Assembly (NCBI GenBank): GCA_024403275.1
Contig: JAKSSD010000003.1
Span: 62,001-126,000 of the forward strand
Length of the DNA: 64,000 nucleotides
Direction of reading: 5' to 3'
DNA from: Lachnospiraceae bacterium
GTDB taxonomy: Bacteria; Bacillota; Clostridia; Lachnospirales; Lachnospiraceae
Shown here: positions 48,476 to 58,703 of the stretch, one piece after another
How the letters are laid out: the number at the start of each line of letters is the position of its first letter
How positions within the stretch are numbered: position 1 is the stretch's first letter
Made by a program: the position numbers and the translations under genes
Notes under the pieces: generated by a model
Seen by the model: only the letters and a program-made list of their open reading frames with translations
What the model was told of the DNA's origin: nothing
Database searches by the model: none

Positions 48476-49590
48476 AAGCGATAGGAATCATTTTAGCCGG
48501 CGGACATAGTCATCGCATGAGAGAATTAGCTAACAAACGTGCTATATCAGCAATGCCAATCGCCGGAAGTTACAGAAGTATTGACTTTGCGTTAAGCAGT
48601 ATGTCAAATTCTCATATTCAAAGGGTTGCAGTACTTACACAGTACAATGCACGCAGCCTTAACGAACATCTCAGTTCTTCTAAATGGTGGGATTTCGGTA
48701 GAAAACAGGGTGGTCTTTATGTATTTACTCCTGTTGAAACATCTGAGAATAGCAACTGGTACAGGGGTACAGCTGATGCTATTTATCAGAACCTTGATTT
48801 CCTTAAGATGAGCCATGAACCATATGTAGTAATTGCATCTGGTGATTGTGTTTACAAACTTGATTTTGGTAAGCTTCTTGAATATCATATCGACAAGAAG
48901 GCTGACATTACAGTTGTAGTTAAGGACATGCCATCTGAAGAGAATATTGAGAGATATGGTAATGTACAGTTAGGTGATGATGACAGAATCGAAGAATTCG
49001 AGGAGAAGCCAATCGTAGCCAAGACTAATACAGTATCATGTGGTATTTATGTAATCAGAAGAAGACTTCTTATTGAGTTAATTGAAAAGGCTAATGAAGA
49101 AGGCAGATATGATTTTGTTTCAGACATTATTGTTCGTTACAAGAACATAAAGAGAATCTATGGTTATAAGCTCGACAGCTACTGGAGAAACATCGCCAGT
49201 GTAGAAGATTACTATGAAACAAATATGGATTTCCTTAAGAATGATGTAAGAAACTACTTCTTCAGAGAGTATCCTGATGTATATTCAAAGGTAGATGATC
49301 TTCCACCAGCGAAGTACAATGTAGGAGCTAATATTAAAAACAGTCTTATTTCAAGTGGTAGTATTATTAACGGAACAGTTGAGAATTCTGTAGTATTTAA
49401 AAACGTTTATGTGGGGAATAATTGCGTTATAAAGAATTCAATCGTTCTTAATGATGTATTTATAGGGGATAATACATACCTTGAGAATTGTATCGTTGAA
49501 GCTCATGACACAATCAGAGCTAATTCAAGATACGTCGGGGAAGAAGAAATAAAGGTATTAATTGAACAGAACGACAGATATTCAATCTAA
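48472..49590 (+). CDS. glgD: Glucose-1-phosphate adenylyltransferase, GlgD-type regulatory subunit
   Basis: A 372-residue GlgC paralogue. The nucleotide loop is altered ([21 protein letters not shown] instead of GQGSRL...AKPAV), as in GlgD subunits, which are poorly active alone but boost GlgC in the heterotetramer. The [13 protein letters not shown] and [11 protein letters not shown] segments and the C-terminal beta-helix are kept. ATGA overlap with glgC indicates coupled translation and a fixed subunit ratio. Confidence 0.92.
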   Translation: MKAIGIILAGGHSHRMRELANKRAISAMPIAGSYRSIDFALSSMSNSHIQRVAVLTQYNARSLNEHLSSSKWWDFGRKQGGLYVFTPVETSENSNWYRGTADAIYQNLDFLKMSHEPYVVIASGDCVYKLDFGKLLEYHIDKKADITVVVKDMPSEENIERYGNVQLGDDDRIEEFEEKPIVAKTNTVSCGIYVIRRRLLIELIEKANEEGRYDFVSDIIVRYKNIKRIYGYKLDSYWRNIASVEDYYETNMDFLKNDVRNYFFREYPDVYSKVDDLPPAKYNVGANIKNSLISSGSIINGTVENSVVFKNVYVGNNCVIKNSIVLNDVFIGDNTYLENCIVEAHDTIRANSRYVGEEEIKVLIEQNDRYSI

Positions 49591-49622
49591 TTAAACTGTT
49601 CGGCAAACTAGGAGAGATTATT

Positions 49623-49883
49623 ATGAAGATTACAGATGTTAGGGTCAGAAAGATGCCTGAAGGGGGAAAACTTAAGGGCGTCGCTAGTATTACAATTGAT
49701 GACGAATTTGTAGTTCACGACATTAAGATTATTGAAGGTGAGAAAGGATTATTTGCAGCTATGCCATCAAGAAAGGCAGGCGAGGAAGGCTACAGAGATA
49801 TAGCTCATCCAATCAAAACCGAAACAAGAACTTATATTCAGTCAGAAGTACTCAAGGCTTACGAAGAAATGCCTGAGGAATAA
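49623..49883 (+). CDS. spoVG: SpoVG RNA-binding regulator
   Basis: An 86-residue Spo[34 protein letters not shown] and FAAMPSRK are highly conserved. SpoVG is a small nucleic-acid-binding regulator also present in many non-sporulating Firmicutes; it is no proof of spore formation. AGGAGAG precedes the ATG. In Bacillus the order is spoVG-glmU-prs-ctc-pth-fin-mfd; here spoVG-pth-mfd is kept and glgC-glgD, also nucleotidyltransferases, lie upstream. Confidence 0.95.
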   Translation: MKITDVRVRKMPEGGKLKGVASITIDDEFVVHDIKIIEGEKGLFAAMPSRKAGEEGYRDIAHPIKTETRTYIQSEVLKAYEEMPEE

Positions 49884-49911
49884 TTAGTAATAAGTAAAAG
49901 GTTTTATATAG

Positions 49912-49949
49912 GCGAAGGAGTGTATTTATATACACTCTTTCGCTTTTTT
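49912..49949 (+). terminator. Intrinsic terminator after spoVG
   Basis: A continuous 14-bp stem, GCGAAGGAGTGTAT (49912-49925) against ATACACTCTTTCGC (49930-49943) with one G-U pair, and a four-base TTAT loop, followed by TTTTTT. Very strong. Confidence 0.95.
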
Positions 49950-49950
49950 A

Positions 49951-49959
49951 TGCTATAAT
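49951..49959 (+). promoter_or_regulatory. Extended -10 promoter for pth-mfd
   Basis: TGCTATAAT: TGn directly before a perfect TATAAT (49954-49959), only 2 bases after the T-tract of the spoVG terminator and 35 bases before pth. The terminator stem occupies the -35 position. Confidence 0.7.
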
Positions 49960-49993
49960 GAATAGATTTATTAAATTAAAATGGGAGACGATT

Positions 49994-50572
49994 ATGTTTA
50001 TAATAGTTGGACTTGGAAATCCTGGCAAAGAATATGAGACAACAAGACACAATGCAGGTTTTAGCAGTATTGATGTAATTGCTGAGAAAAATAATATAAA
50101 TGTGACAGAAAATGATCATAAGGCTCTTATAGGTAAAGGCTATATCGATGGACAAAAGGTCATTCTTGTAAAGCCTCAGACATATATGAATAATTCAGGT
50201 GAAGCAGTAAGAGAAATTACTGACTATTACAAAGTAGATGTTACTTCTGAATTAATTATCATTTATGATGATATTTCTCTTGATGTTGGAATGTTACGTA
50301 TAAGGGATAAGGGTTCGGCTGGCGGACACAATGGAATTAAGAGCATTATTTCGCATCTTGGAACGCAAGAGTTTCTAAGAGTTAAGGTGGGAGTTGGTGA
50401 GAAGCTTCCTCAGATGGATTTGGCTGATTATGTACTTGGACATTTTTCAGCAGAAGATAAAGATAAGATGAAGGATGCCTATGGAAATGTATATGAAGCA
50501 ATCAGATTGATGATGGCAGATGATACAGAAAAGGCAATGAATATTTATAACAGGAAAGCTAAGAAAGAATAG
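49994..50572 (+). CDS. pth: Peptidyl-tRNA hydrolase
   Basis: Pth frees tRNA from stalled peptidyl-tRNA. The protein has 192 residues: IVGLGNPGKEYETTRHNAGF with the catalytic His, VKPQTYMNNSGEAV, YDDISLDVGMLRIRDKGSAGGHNGIKS and RVKVGVGEK. GGGAGA precedes the ATG at 49994; an upstream ATG at 49958 would lie inside the promoter -10 and is rejected. It is 14 bases before mfd. Confidence 0.96.
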   Translation: MFIIVGLGNPGKEYETTRHNAGFSSIDVIAEKNNINVTENDHKALIGKGYIDGQKVILVKPQTYMNNSGEAVREITDYYKVDVTSELIIIYDDISLDVGMLRIRDKGSAGGHNGIKSIISHLGTQEFLRVKVGVGEKLPQMDLADYVLGHFSAEDKDKMKDAYGNVYEAIRLMMADDTEKAMNIYNRKAKKE

Positions 50573-50586
50573 AAAGGTATCTGAAA

Positions 50587-53500
50587 ATGGAAGCTTTTTA
50601 CGCACCATTAAGGGAAAATGAACAATATGTAAAAGCAACTGAATATCTTAAAGATAACAATACTATTTTTGTTCCTAATACAACAGAGAGTCAGAAATTA
50701 CATCTGGCTCATGCTTTTGGTGCTGCTTTTGATGTAAGATTCATTGTTACCTATGATGATGTAAGAGCTTCGGAACTTCTAGAAGAGAGCAGAATGTATG
50801 ACAAAGAGGCTGTTTTCTTCAGAGGCAAGGATATTTGTTTCTATCAGGCAGATATTTGTGGTAATCAGATAGCAAGAGAAAGACTTAAGACAATAAGAAC
50901 CTTAAGAGAGAATAACAAACTTACAGTTGTTACAACTATTGGTGCTTTGATGGCTCCAGTTGTTCCACTTGAAATATTTAAGGATAACATTATTGATTTA
51001 AGAGTCAGACAGATTTGCGATATCAAGGCTTTAAGGTATAAGCTCACAGAAATGGGCTATGAGATGGCTGATGTGGTAGAAGAACCAGGCCAGATGGGAA
51101 TCCATGGCGGCATTATCGATATATTTGATTTGACGATGGATAATCCTGTAAGAATTGAGCTTTGGGGCGATGAAATAGATTCCATCAGATTCTTTGACCG
51201 AGAAAGTCAAAGGTCTATTGAGAAGGTTAAGGAAGTTGTAATTTATCCAGCAACAGAAACTATTGTATCAAAGGACCTTCTTGATAAGGGACTTAAGAAA
51301 ATTGCCAAGGAATCAAAGGCTCATGAGGATAAGTTAAGAGCAGCGTTTAAAACAGAAGAGGCTGCCAGAGTTAAGAATGAGAGACTTGAATTTGAGTTAA
51401 AGGCGACAGCATTCATTAATAAAGTGAACCTGGATGGATATCTTAAATATTTCTATCCGGACTGTCAGGGCTTCCTTGATTTATTTAAGGATAAATCAGT
51501 TCTTATATGCTTGGATGAGCCTAAGAAGATTAAAATAAGAGGCGAAGAAATTGAGAGTGAATTTAAGGATAGTTTCACTCACAGAGTTGAGATGGGATAT
51601 GCTCTTCCTGGCCAGTTAAAGCTTTTGGAGAATTTTAACAGGGTATATAAACAGATTGTGGAATTCCCATGCGTTAAGTTAGCAAACTTTGATGATAAGA
51701 GTGATAACAAGAATGATTATCAGGTTAAGTTTAATGCTATAAGCGTACCAAGCTATAATGGTGCGATTTCAGAACTTATTAAGGATCTTGGCAAGTATCA
51801 CAGGGAAGGCTACAGAGTAGTGGTAGTATCTTCCTCGAGAACACGTGCAAGAAGAATTGCAGATGATATTACAAGAGAAGGCCTTGCTGCTTTTTATTCG
51901 GATAACAGAGAGAGGGAGTTAAAGCCTGGTGAAATAATGACCTTTAAGGGAAATGTTAAGAAGGGCTTTGTTTACCAGAACCTTAAATTCGCAGTGCTTT
52001 CTGATTCTGATATTTTTGGCAAGTCAAAAAGCAGACGTAAGGGCAAGAAATATTCAGGAAAGAAAATTGTTGATTATAATGAACTACATTTGGGCGATTA
52101 TGTAGTTCATGAAGAATACGGAATTGGAATCTATAAGGGAATTGAGAAGATTTCCCAGGATAAGATTACCAAGGATTATATGAAGATTGAGTATGCCAAG
52201 GGAGAGAATCTCTATGTTCCTGCGACATCCTTTGATGTAATAGGTAAATACTCATCATCTGATGGAGCTAAGCCTAAGCTTAACAGACTCTCTGGTAAGG
52301 AATGGGTGGCAACAAAGCAGAAGGTTAAGGAAGATGTTTTAGAGGTTGCAAAGGAATTGGTAGAGCTCTATTCAGTCAGACAGCAATCTATTGGACATGT
52401 ATATGAAAGAGATACAATCTGGCAGAAAGAATTTGAAGAGATGTTCCCATACGAGGAGACAGAAGATCAGCTCAATGCCATCAAAGCCGTTAAGGATGAT
52501 ATGGAAAGTGGCAGAATAATGGATCGTCTGGTCTGCGGTGATGTTGGATTTGGCAAGACAGAGGTCGCTATTCGTGCTGCATTTAAGGCTGTAATGGGAG
52601 GCAAGCAGGTTGTTTATCTAGTGCCTACTACGATTCTTGCAGATCAGCATTTCAATACATTTAAGGAAAGAATGAAGGACTATCCTGTCACTATTGAACT
52701 TCTTTGCAGATTCAGAAGTCCTAAGGAACAAAAGACTACAATTAAGAGGCTTAAGGAAGGACAGGTTGATATTGTAATTGGTACACACCGACTCTTATCG
52801 AAGGATGTTGAGATTAAGAATTTAGGCCTGCTTATTGTAGATGAGGAGCAAAGATTTGGTGTAGGGCATAAGGAGAAGATTAAGCAGCTTAGAAATGATG
52901 TAGATGTTTTGACACTTACTGCTACACCTATTCCAAGAACCTTGCATATGAGCCTTACAGGTATTAGAGATATGTCACTTCTTGAGGAAGCGCCAGTTGA
53001 TAGACTTCCTATTCAGACATTTATTATGGAACATAATGAAGAATTTGTAAGAGAAGCTATTGAGCGAGAGCTTGCGAGAGGTGGTCAGGTATATTACGTT
53101 CATAATATTGTAAGAGATATTCATCTTGAGACAGAAGCGATTCAAAAACTTGTTCCTAATGCAAGGATTAAATATGCACATGGACAGATGAACGAAAGAG
53201 AACTTGAGGATATCATGTATGAATTCGTAAATGGTGAAATTGATGTATTGATTTCAACAACCATTATTGAGACAGGTCTTGATATTCCAAATGTAAATAC
53301 AATTATTATTGACCATGCAGACAGATTTGGTTTGTCTCAGCTTTATCAGTTGAGAGGCCGTGTAGGAAGAAGCAATAGAAGTGCTTACGCATTCCTTATG
53401 TATCAAAAGAACAAGATTGTCAGCGAGATCGCACAAAAACGTCTTGAAGCGATAAGAGAGTATACAGATTTGGGCTCTGGATTCAAAGTAAGTATGCGAG

Positions 53501-54105
53501 ACTTAGAAATTAGAGGCGCAGGAAATCTTCTTGGATTTAAGCAGTCAGGACATATGGAAGCGGTAGGCTATGAGCTTTACTGCAAGATGTTGAATGAAGC
53601 TGTCATGGTAGCTAAGGGTGAAGAAGAGAAGGAAGAAATCAATACAAGAATTGATCTTAATATTGATGCTTATATGCCTCCTGAATATATTATTAATGAG
53701 AATGAAAAACTTCTTATGTATAGAAAGATTGCAGGAATCTGTGGCAAGGTTGATTATGATGAAATGTATGATGAGCTTAATGACAGATTTGGACAGATTC
53801 CAAGAGAGGCAGATTTCCTTATGAGACTTGCTCTGTTAAAGAGCAATGCAAAGGAAGAATACATTACTGCTGTAAGAGGAAGCAATGGAACTCTGAGAGT
53901 GGATTTGTATCCTAAGGCTAAGGTAAATACAGAAAAGTTAGTGGAATTTGTTGGAACCTATCCTGAGACATTAAGATTTGTAAAGGGAAGCGTACCTGGA
54001 TTTGAACTTAAATATAAAGTCACAGGACTTCAGGAAAAGGATGAGGAAACTCTTCTTAATTTGGCAGAACAGTTTGTTAAAGATTTAAGAGTGATAATGG
54101 AATAA
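50587..54105 (+). CDS. mfd: Transcription-repair coupling factor Mfd
   Basis: Mfd removes stalled RNA polymerase and recruits UvrA. The protein has 1172 residues: UvrB-like N-terminal domains (EPGQMGIHGGIIDIFDL), the RNA-polymerase interaction domain (LHLGDYVVHEEYGIGIYKGI), and RecG-type helicase motor with Walker A GDVGFGKTE at 651-659, VDEEQRFG, and motif VI LRGRVGRSNRSAYAFL; a C-terminal TRCF domain closes it. Intact full length. The pth-mfd pair is conserved in Firmicutes. Confidence 0.97.
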   Translation: MEAFYAPLRENEQYVKATEYLKDNNTIFVPNTTESQKLHLAHAFGAAFDVRFIVTYDDVRASELLEESRMYDKEAVFFRGKDICFYQADICGNQIARERLKTIRTLRENNKLTVVTTIGALMAPVVPLEIFKDNIIDLRVRQICDIKALRYKLTEMGYEMADVVEEPGQMGIHGGIIDIFDLTMDNPVRIELWGDEIDSIRFFDRESQRSIEKVKEVVIYPATETIVSKDLLDKGLKKIAKESKAHEDKLRAAFKTEEAARVKNERLEFELKATAFINKVNLDGYLKYFYPDCQGFLDLFKDKSVLICLDEPKKIKIRGEEIESEFKDSFTHRVEMGYALPGQLKLLENFNRVYKQIVEFPCVKLANFDDKSDNKNDYQVKFNAISVPSYNGAISELIKDLGKYHREGYRVVVVSSSRTRARRIADDITREGLAAFYSDNRERELKPGEIMTFKGNVKKGFVYQNLKFAVLSDSDIFGKSKSRRKGKKYSGKKIVDYNELHLGDYVVHEEYGIGIYKGIEKISQDKITKDYMKIEYAKGENLYVPATSFDVIGKYSSSDGAKPKLNRLSGKEWVATKQKVKEDVLEVAKELVELYSVRQQSIGHVYERDTIWQKEFEEMFPYEETEDQLNAIKAVKDDMESGRIMDRLVCGDVGFGKTEVAIRAAFKAVMGGKQVVYLVPTTILADQHFNTFKERMKDYPVTIELLCRFRSPKEQKTTIKRLKEGQVDIVIGTHRLLSKDVEIKNLGLLIVDEEQRFGVGHKEKIKQLRNDVDVLTLTATPIPRTLHMSLTGIRDMSLLEEAPVDRLPIQTFIMEHNEEFVREAIERELARGGQVYYVHNIVRDIHLETEAIQKLVPNARIKYAHGQMNERELEDIMYEFVNGEIDVLISTTIIETGLDIPNVNTIIIDHADRFGLSQLYQLRGRVGRSNRSAYAFLMYQKNKIVSEIAQKRLEAIREYTDLGSGFKVSMRDLEIRGAGNLLGFKQSGHMEAVGYELYCKMLNEAVMVAKGEEEKEEINTRIDLNIDAYMPPEYIINENEKLLMYRKIAGICGKVDYDEMYDELNDRFGQIPREADFLMRLALLKSNAKEEYITAVRGSNGTLRVDLYPKAKVNTEKLVEFVGTYPETLRFVKGSVPGFELKYKVTGLQEKDEETLLNLAEQFVKDLRVIME

Positions 54106-54120
54106 TAACTAGGAGTTGAA

Positions 54121-54840
54121 ATGAACAATAATCATCAAAGAGATATGAAAATAATGCCAAGCGGATGTGATAGAAATGCAGAATTAAAATTATCTGCTCT
54201 TATGGATATTTTCATGGATTCAGCTATGCTTCATGCAGAAGAAATCAATGTTGGTATTTCAGTATTTTGGCCAAAGAAATTGTTTTGGGTAGCAACAAAA
54301 CAAAAAATAAGATTTAAAAGACCAGTTAAGTTAGCTGAGATTGTTAAGATTACCACATGGCCTGAAGAACCAGGCAATTACAAAACAGTAAGATACTATG
54401 AAATGACTCAGGGTGAAGAGGTAGTAGCTGAGGGCAAAACAGAGTGGATAGTAGTAAATACTGATGAATTCAAACCTCTTAAGGTCAAAGAAGTTTTCCC
54501 AGAGCTTGATTTCTATGAGAAAAAGGGGATGGCTGACAACTTTGAAAGAATAAAGGATGAAGGCTTCGAAGAGGAAGCAGGCAGATATACAGTAAGAAGA
54601 ATAGATATTGATTATGGAAAACACATGAATAATGTTGCCTATATCAGAGCTTTGGAAGGTATATTTACTACCGAAGAATGGGAATCATACAATTTCAAAG
54701 AACTTGAAATTCAGTATAAGGAATCGACATACGAGGGAAATGAAATTACATTTATGAAACGCTTTAGCGATGACAAAATGATAATAAAAGGAATGAATCA
54801 GTCAGGTGAAGTGTGCGTATATGCGATTTTGGGCAAATAA
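54121..54840 (+). CDS. Acyl-ACP thioesterase
   Basis: A 239-residue double-hotdog thioesterase related to plant FatA/FatB and bacterial acyl-ACP thioesterases; it releases free fatty acids from acyl carrier protein. Visible are the LMDIFMDSAMLHAEEI helix, WVATKQKIRFKRPVKL, and the second hotdog with RRIDIDYGKHMNNVAYIRALE holding the Asn-His of the active site. It lies 15 bases after mfd and is probably cotranscribed with it. Fatty-acid synthesis genes are not nearby. The adenylation-reductase protein at 58.7 kb could use the released acids; that link is inference only. Confidence 0.88.
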   Translation: MNNNHQRDMKIMPSGCDRNAELKLSALMDIFMDSAMLHAEEINVGISVFWPKKLFWVATKQKIRFKRPVKLAEIVKITTWPEEPGNYKTVRYYEMTQGEEVVAEGKTEWIVVNTDEFKPLKVKEVFPELDFYEKKGMADNFERIKDEGFEEEAGRYTVRRIDIDYGKHMNNVAYIRALEGIFTTEEWESYNFKELEIQYKESTYEGNEITFMKRFSDDKMIIKGMNQSGEVCVYAILGK

Positions 54841-54857
54841 TAAGAATTCATAGATAA

Positions 54858-54886
54858 TTGAAATTGACTCAATTGTGGGTTATAAT
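54858..54886 (+). promoter_or_regulatory. Promoter of the asnS-asnA operon
   Basis: TTGAAA (54858-54863), a 17-base spacer and a perfect TATAAT (54881-54886). It leaves a leader of about 43 bases. A hairpin GTGCAT (54904-54909)/ATGCAC (54918-54923), extended by T-A pairs, lies in the leader just before the ribosome site AAGGAG. Confidence 0.7.
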
Positions 54887-54936
54887 ATAATTTACGTTTA
54901 TATGTGCATTTTTGAAAATGCACGGAAGGAGATATT

Positions 54937-56328
54937 ATGGATACATTAGAAATTAGAGAGATTTTCAGAAACCGTGACAAGTACCTTAACAGTGAAATAA
55001 CAATCGGTGGATGGGTTAGAAGCAATCGTGACTCAAAAACTTTTGGTTTCCTTGTTATTAATGATGGTACATTTTTTGAACCAATTCAGGTTGTTTACGG
55101 AGATAATTTAAATAATTTCGCAGATATCTGTAAAATAAATATTGGTGCTGCACTTATTGTTAAAGGAACTTTAGTTCCAACTCCAGAAGCAAAGCAGCCA
55201 TTTGAAATTCAGGCAACAGAGATTTGCATCGAAGGCGAATCAACACCTGATTACCCACTTCAGAAGAAGCGTCACACACTTGAATATTTAAGAACAATTA
55301 CTCATTTACGTCCAAGAACAAATACATTCCAGGCTGTATTTAGAGTTCGTTCATTATGTGCATACGCAATCCACAAATTCTTCCAGGAGAGAGATTTCGT
55401 TTATGTTCATACACCACTTATTACAGGTTCTGACTGTGAAGGCGCTGGAGAAATGTTCCAGGTTACAACACTTGATTTAAGCAATGTTCCAATGACAGAG
55501 GATGGCAAGGTTGATTTCTCAAAGGACTTCTTCAACAAGTCAACAAACCTTACAGTTTCAGGTCAGTTAAATGGTGAAACATATGCTCAGGCATTTAAGA
55601 ATATTTATACATTCGGACCTACATTCAGAGCAGAGAATTCTAATACAACACGTCATGCAGCAGAATTCTGGATGATCGAGCCAGAAATCTCATTTGCAGA
55701 CCTTCAGGATGATATGTATCTTGCTGAGAGTATGATTAAGTACATTATCAAATATGTAATGGAAAATGCTCCAGAAGAAATGGCATTCTTCAACAACTTC
55801 GTTGATAAGGGACTTATTGAGAGACTTGAAAATGTAGTTAACTCAGACTTCGGTCGTGTTACATATACAGAAGCGATTGAAATGCTCGAGAAGAACAATG
55901 ACAAATTTGATTACAAGGTATTCTGGGGATGCGATCTTCAGACAGAGCATGAAAGATATCTTACAGAGCAGATTTTCAAGAGACCAGTATTCGTAACTGA
56001 TTATCCAAAGGAAATCAAAGCTTTCTATATGAAGCTTAATGAAGATGGAAAGACTGTAGCTGCTATGGACTGCCTTGTACCAGGTATCGGTGAAATCATT
56101 GGTGGTTCACAGAGAGAAGATAACTACGATCTTTTAGTAGAGAGAATGAATGAACTTGGACTTAAGAAGGAAGATTATGAATTCTATCTCGATTTAAGAA
56201 AGTATGGTTCATCACGCCATGCCGGATTCGGTCTTGGTTTTGAAAGAATGATTATGTACTTAACAGGTATGGGCAACATCAGAGACGTAATCCCATTCCC
56301 AAGAACTGTAAACAACTGTGACTTATAA
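54937..56328 (+). CDS. asnS: Asparaginyl-tRNA synthetase
   Basis: A class IIb aminoacyl-tRNA synthetase, 463 residues: OB-fold anticodon-binding domain (about 15-115), motif 2 region [20 protein letters not shown], and motif 3 [19 protein letters not shown]. The segment after RAE matches AsnRS rather than AspRS. AAGGAG precedes the ATG. The asparagine synthetase gene follows 13 bases later, so amino-acid supply and tRNA charging are coexpressed. Confidence 0.95.
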   Translation: MDTLEIREIFRNRDKYLNSEITIGGWVRSNRDSKTFGFLVINDGTFFEPIQVVYGDNLNNFADICKINIGAALIVKGTLVPTPEAKQPFEIQATEICIEGESTPDYPLQKKRHTLEYLRTITHLRPRTNTFQAVFRVRSLCAYAIHKFFQERDFVYVHTPLITGSDCEGAGEMFQVTTLDLSNVPMTEDGKVDFSKDFFNKSTNLTVSGQLNGETYAQAFKNIYTFGPTFRAENSNTTRHAAEFWMIEPEISFADLQDDMYLAESMIKYIIKYVMENAPEEMAFFNNFVDKGLIERLENVVNSDFGRVTYTEAIEMLEKNNDKFDYKVFWGCDLQTEHERYLTEQIFKRPVFVTDYPKEIKAFYMKLNEDGKTVAAMDCLVPGIGEIIGGSQREDNYDLLVERMNELGLKKEDYEFYLDLRKYGSSRHAGFGLGFERMIMYLTGMGNIRDVIPFPRTVNNCDL

Positions 56329-56341
56329 TTTGGAGGGAAAT

Positions 56342-57352
56342 ATGAGCAACTTTTATGTACCTAAGGGATATAAATCACCTCAGTCTATAATTGATACAGA
56401 AGTAGCAATCAAAGAGGTGAAGGATTATTTTGAGAGAGCACTCTCTGACGCGCTTAATCTTAAGAGAGTATCAGCTCCTTTATTCGTAAAGCCGGAAAGT
56501 GGTCTCAATGATAACTTAAACGGAGTTGAAAGACCAGTTAAATTTGACATTAAAGAGCAGAATGGCAGAGAAGTTGAAATCGTTCATTCACTTGCTAAAT
56601 GGAAAAGAATGGCACTTTTTGAATATGGCTTCAAGAAGGGCGAAGGTCTCTATACAGACATGACAGCCATCAGAAGAGATGAGGAAACAGACAATGTTCA
56701 CTCTATCTACGTTGACCAGTGGGACTGGGAGAAGATTATTGATAAGAGTGAAAGAAATGTAGATACACTTAAAGAAACTGTATTCAGAATCTATATGGCT
56801 ATTAAGCAGACAGAATACTATTTATGTGGTAAATATCATTTCATGGATCCATTCCTTCCAAACGAGATTTCTTTTATTACAACAAAAGAACTTGAGGCAA
56901 TGTATCCAGACAAGACTCCAAAGGAAAGAGAAAACATCATTACTAAAGAAAAAGGTGCTGTATTCCTTATGCAGATTGGTGATGATCTCGCTTCAGGAGA
57001 ACCACATGATGGACGTGCTCCAGACTATGATGACTGGAGTCTTAACGGAGATATTCTTGTATATTATCCAATTCTTGGACAGAGCTTTGAACTTTCATCA
57101 ATGGGTATCAGAGTTGATGAAGATGCACTTGCTTATCAGCTTAAGAAGAGAGGTTGCGAGGAAAGAGCAGAAATGCCATTCCAGAAGGGTATTCTTGAAA
57201 AGAAGCTTCCATATACAATCGGTGGCGGTATCGGACAGTCAAGAATATGTATGTTCTTCCTTCAGAGAGCTCATATTGGCGAGGTTCAGTCTTCAATCTG
57301 GCCAGATGATGTATATGCTATAGCTGAAGAGAATGGAATTAATCTTTTATAG
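56342..57352 (+). CDS. asnA: Aspartate--ammonia ligase (asparagine synthetase A)
   Basis: AsnA makes asparagine from aspartate, ammonia and ATP; it is structurally related to class II tRNA synthetases. The protein has 336 residues, with [47 protein letters not shown] and the C-terminal [20 protein letters not shown] precedes the ATG at 56342; a longer reading from 56318 overlaps asnS and lacks a ribosome site. It uses free ammonia, consistent with a fermentative gut anaerobe. Confidence 0.95.
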   Translation: MSNFYVPKGYKSPQSIIDTEVAIKEVKDYFERALSDALNLKRVSAPLFVKPESGLNDNLNGVERPVKFDIKEQNGREVEIVHSLAKWKRMALFEYGFKKGEGLYTDMTAIRRDEETDNVHSIYVDQWDWEKIIDKSERNVDTLKETVFRIYMAIKQTEYYLCGKYHFMDPFLPNEISFITTKELEAMYPDKTPKERENIITKEKGAVFLMQIGDDLASGEPHDGRAPDYDDWSLNGDILVYYPILGQSFELSSMGIRVDEDALAYQLKKRGCEERAEMPFQKGILEKKLPYTIGGGIGQSRICMFFLQRAHIGEVQSSIWPDDVYAIAEENGINLL

Positions 57353-57359
57353 GTGAACA

Positions 57360-57902
57360 ATGAAAAAGGTATTAAATTATATTCTTCCACTTTTAGGTAT
57401 TGCGTTAATAGTTGGACTTGACCAATACACTAAATTGCTGACACTTGCTCATGTTAAGGGAACAGAAGGCTTTTATATTATCAATAAAGTTTTGAGAATA
57501 TATTTTGTCAGTAATGAGGGAATGGCCTGGGGAATGTTTCAGAACAAACAGATTGTTTTCATCATTATTACTCCAATAGTAATCGCCGGACTTATCTATC
57601 TCTACTTAAAGATGCCTTTGGAGAAAAAATATATATGGATGAGAATATGTGTTGTATTCCTTACAGGTGGTGCAATAGGAAATCTTATTGACAGAATATT
57701 TAGGGGAGAACAATTATTTCACGGTTCTGTAGTGGATATGATTTACGTGGAACTGATTAACTTTCCAGTATTTAACGTAGCGGATAGTTTTGTTTCAGTT
57801 GGCTTTGTTATTCTTGTCGTCATGATGTTTATCATGAAGGATGATGATCTGGCATGGCTAAAAATAAAGAGAAAAGAGAAAGATAAAAATGAGAATAATT
57901 GA
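57360..57902 (+). CDS. lspA: Lipoprotein signal peptidase
   Basis: Signal peptidase II cleaves lipoprotein signal peptides in the membrane. The protein has 180 residues and four transmembrane helices; the catalytic aspartates are in GAIGNLIDRIFRG and FNVADSFVSVG. The ATG is 7 bases after asnA. The last 14 bases overlap the amidohydrolase gene. A basic charged tail (KIKRKEKDKNE) ends the protein. Confidence 0.94.
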   Translation: MKKVLNYILPLLGIALIVGLDQYTKLLTLAHVKGTEGFYIINKVLRIYFVSNEGMAWGMFQNKQIVFIIITPIVIAGLIYLYLKMPLEKKYIWMRICVVFLTGGAIGNLIDRIFRGEQLFHGSVVDMIYVELINFPVFNVADSFVSVGFVILVVMMFIMKDDDLAWLKIKRKEKDKNENN

Positions 57903-58680
57903 TGCACATGCTCATATTTTTCCTGAGAAGATTGCGGATAAAGCGTCAGAAGCAATTGGAGAATTTTATGATTTACCCATGAATTCAGGCGGTGGTTCTA
58001 AAACGTTACTTGAACAGGAGAAGGAGTGTGGCGTTGAGAAGATGTTAGTGTGTTCTTCAGCGCTTAGTGCTAAAAATGTTGAAAGCATTAATACTTTTAT
58101 TGCCAGTGAGGTTGCAGCTCACCCTGAATTCGTAGGACTTGCATCATTGCATAAAGATTATGAGAATTACAAAGAAGAACTTGCCAGAATTAAGGAATTA
58201 GGACTTAAAGGCATTAAGTTTCATAGCGATATGCAAAAAACTGACATAGATGATAAAGCTTTATATCCTGTATATGAGGAGATTCAGAAACAGAATCTCC
58301 CTGTTCTTTTGCATATGGGAGATGACAGATATGATTATTCATCACCTGCAAGAATGGTTAAGGTTGCAAAGGATTTCCCAGGAATCACATTTATAGGTGC
58401 TCATTTTGGTGGATATTTAAGATGGCATGAGTCAATTGATAATCCACTTCTTGATAATGTATATTATGATACTTGCAGTTCACTGGCTTTTATGAAAAAA
58501 GGTCAGGCGGAAGAGTTTATTAACCGATTTGGTGCAGACAGATTTTTCTTTGGAACTGATTTCCCTATGTGGGATACAAAGGGAGAGATTGAGCGTTTTA
58601 TGGCACTTGATCTTGATGAGGAAGCGAAACAAATGATTTTATATGGCAATTTCGCCAGAGTCTTTGGCATTTGTGACTAG
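57889..58680 (+). CDS. Amidohydrolase 2 family metal-dependent hydrolase
   Basis: A 263-residue TIM-barrel hydrolase of the ACMSD/amidohydrolase-2 family: metal-binding HAH at 7-9 (IIDAHAHIFP), a barrel His in VLLHMGDDRYDYSS, HFGGYLRWHES and the terminal metal Asp in FFGTDFPMWDT. Members decarboxylate or hydrolyse aromatic and other small acids; the substrate here is unknown. The start overlaps lspA, so translation is coupled. Confidence 0.85.
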   Translation: MRIIDAHAHIFPEKIADKASEAIGEFYDLPMNSGGGSKTLLEQEKECGVEKMLVCSSALSAKNVESINTFIASEVAAHPEFVGLASLHKDYENYKEELARIKELGLKGIKFHSDMQKTDIDDKALYPVYEEIQKQNLPVLLHMGDDRYDYSSPARMVKVAKDFPGITFIGAHFGGYLRWHESIDNPLLDNVYYDTCSSLAFMKKGQAEEFINRFGADRFFFGTDFPMWDTKGEIERFMALDLDEEAKQMILYGNFARVFGICD

Positions 58681-58703
58681 TTAAAAGAGAGGATATTCCG
58701 ACA

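Noticed and set aside
49623..49883. spoVG and a SleB-type domain as evidence of sporulation
   Set aside because: SpoVG and SleB-like domains both occur in non-sporulating Firmicutes, and no other sporulation gene is present in the window.
54887..54936. Possible T-box riboswitch before asnS
   Set aside because: The leader is under 50 bases, with no room for the specifier loop, T-box sequence or antiterminator.
56826..57323. A 165-codon frame on the same strand inside asnA
   Set aside because: It is out of frame with the intact, well-conserved asnA gene, has no ribosome site and its composition is typical of a frame-shifted reading.
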